Made by a program: the position numbers and the translations under genes
DNA from: Pseudomonas sp. SLFW
GTDB taxonomy: Bacteria; Pseudomonadota; Gammaproteobacteria; Pseudomonadales; Pseudomonadaceae
Length of the DNA: 64,000 nt
Assembly: GCF_009905615.1 (NCBI RefSeq)
Contig: NZ_JAAAKW010000011.1
Span: 141,733 to 205,732, forward strand
Direction: 5' to 3'
Shown: piece by piece, positions 63,083-64,000 of the stretch
Layout of the letters: the number at the start of each line of letters is the position of its first letter
How positions within the stretch are numbered: the first letter of the stretch is position 1
The notes under the pieces: generated by a model
The model's input: only the letters and a program-made list of their open reading frames with translations
Databases searched by the model: none
What the model was told of the DNA's origin: nothing

Positions 63083-63270
63083 GGGAGTGGCTGGCTGAAG
63101 AGAGGCTTCGATCTTCGGCATGAAAGCTCACCCTGGGGCCTTGTGAACGCCATCGGGCTCATGCCGAACGGCCATAGGGGCATCACGCCGACCAGACAAC
63201 GCCACACATCCTGAACTAATCTTGCCCTTCGACTTCAGGCGGTCACGGACGGTGATGGGGCAGGGCGCGC

Positions 63271-64000
63271 ATGCATAAGCTGGTTATCGGTATCGATCTG
63301 AGCACGACCACCTGCAAGGCGATTGCCTGGAATGCGCGGGGCCTGTTGGTGGCGCAGGCGCGGGCGCCGTTGGGGCTGTCGCGACCGGCGCCCAATGCGT
63401 ACGAGCAGGACCCGGAAGACTGGTGGCGGGCCACGCAACAGGCGGTCACGGCGCTGATGCGGCTGATCGAAGGCTCGGCCATTGCGGCCGTTTCCATCGT
63501 CAACCAACGGGAAACCGTGGCCGTCACCGACGCCGAAGATCGCCTGCTGCGGCCCGCCATTCTCTGGCTCGACGAGCGTCGCAAGGACGAGGTCGCGGCG
63601 CTCTGTCATCGCGTCGGCCACGAACGTCTGCACAGCATCACCGGCAAACCCCATGACTGGGCGCCGGCCATTTACAGCCTGGCGTGGCTGGCCGACGCAG
63701 AACCCGAGCGGTTCCGGCAGATTCGCCACGTCTACGAACCTCACGCCTGGCTGGTGCGCAAACTCACCGGCGAGTTCGTCACCAGTTGGGCCAGCGCCGA
63801 CCCGTTTGGCGCCTTCGACATTCACCAACATCGTTGGGCGGACGACGTGCTCAGCGCATTGCCGATCCCCCTCGACAGCGACTGCTTCCCCACGGCATTC
63901 GCGCCCGGCTCGGTGCTGGGCTTGGTCACGGACGATGCCGAAACCCTCACCGGTCTGCCCGCCGGTACGCCCGTGGTGGCAGGCGGGGGCGACGGTCAGG
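63271..64000 (+). CDS. FGGY-family carbohydrate kinase, cut by window end
   Basis: The first 243 residues of a sugar kinase: VIGIDLSTTTCKAIAW, the phosphate-binding core; NQRETV; a catalytic WLDERR region; DPFGAFDIHQHRW; and GTPVVAGGGDGQ at the edge. The pattern fits xylulokinase or glycerol/ribulokinase relatives, but the diagnostic C-terminus is missing. The ATG is preceded by CAGGG. Confidence 0.85.
   Translation, partial: MHKLVIGIDLSTTTCKAIAWNARGLLVAQARAPLGLSRPAPNAYEQDPEDWWRATQQAVTALMRLIEGSAIAAVSIVNQRETVAVTDAEDRLLRPAILWLDERRKDEVAALCHRVGHERLHSITGKPHDWAPAIYSLAWLADAEPERFRQIRHVYEPHAWLVRKLTGEFVTSWASADPFGAFDIHQHRWADDVLSALPIPLDSDCFPTAFAPGSVLGLVTDDAETLTGLPAGTPVVAGGGDGQ

Overview
This window looks like chromosomal DNA of a plant-associated Pseudomonas. 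The evidence is the GC-rich coding, the Pseudomonas-type REP palindromes (GTGGGAGCGAATTCATTCGCGAA and GTAGGAGCGCGCTTGCCCGCGA), Pseudomonas-type housekeeping genes (mltA, ppnN) and a type III effector of the AvrE/DspE family with a perfect HrpL-type hrp box. Species cannot be fixed from the sequence. Nothing resembling rRNA, tRNA, a prophage or a CRISPR array was recognised.

Layout. (a) 1-9.6 kb: an AraC regulator cut by the window edge; a folate-independent methionine synthase pair (MesX/DUF1852 and MesD) followed by the stub of a flavin reductase gene; a DUF1835 protein; an SDR/VOC/saccharopine-dehydrogenase-like operon; a divergent AraC/SDR pair; and a GIY-YIG protein. Two near-identical AraC-type direct-repeat sites flank the methionine cluster. 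(b) 9.8-20.7 kb: an amine-utilisation island with a complete polyamine-type ABC importer, omega-aminotransferase and SDR on the minus strand, divergent from a split transketolase, a GSA-aminomutase-like aminotransferase and a GntR regulator, with shared TTATAAGT-type operator sequences. (c) 22.3-30.4 kb: an NMT1/SsuA-like binding protein divergent from an ABC ATPase, two permeases, a NadC/ModD-like phosphoribosyltransferase, a fused PhnN kinase + AMP-phosphorylase-type protein, and a glutamate-5-kinase-like protein with altered catalytic residues. The enzymes form a logical chain (ribose-1,5-bisphosphate to PRPP to base phosphoribosylation), and this is the best candidate for an undescribed metabolic system.

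(d) 30.4-40 kb: accessory catabolism (FMN monooxygenase, SsuA-like binding protein, LysR, ACS-type MFS, M20 amidohydrolase), a second MFS, and a LysR/old-yellow-enzyme pair. (e) 40-47.7 kb: small conserved Pseudomonas proteins, an MFS/MarR pair with a perfect PtxS-like operator, a GNAT, MltA, a lipoprotein and a CBS protein. (f) 47.8-53.1 kb: an avrE-like effector and its avrF/dspF-like chaperone, driven by an hrp box and isolated from any visible secretion genes. (g) 53.1-64 kb: GNAT, ppnN, a lone crtZ, dienelactone hydrolase, a FecI/FecR/TonB-receptor iron unit behind a Fur-like box, a thioesterase, a RAYT transposase framed by matching REP pairs, and the start of an FGGY sugar kinase.

All functions are read from motifs and remembered families. 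No database search was run.
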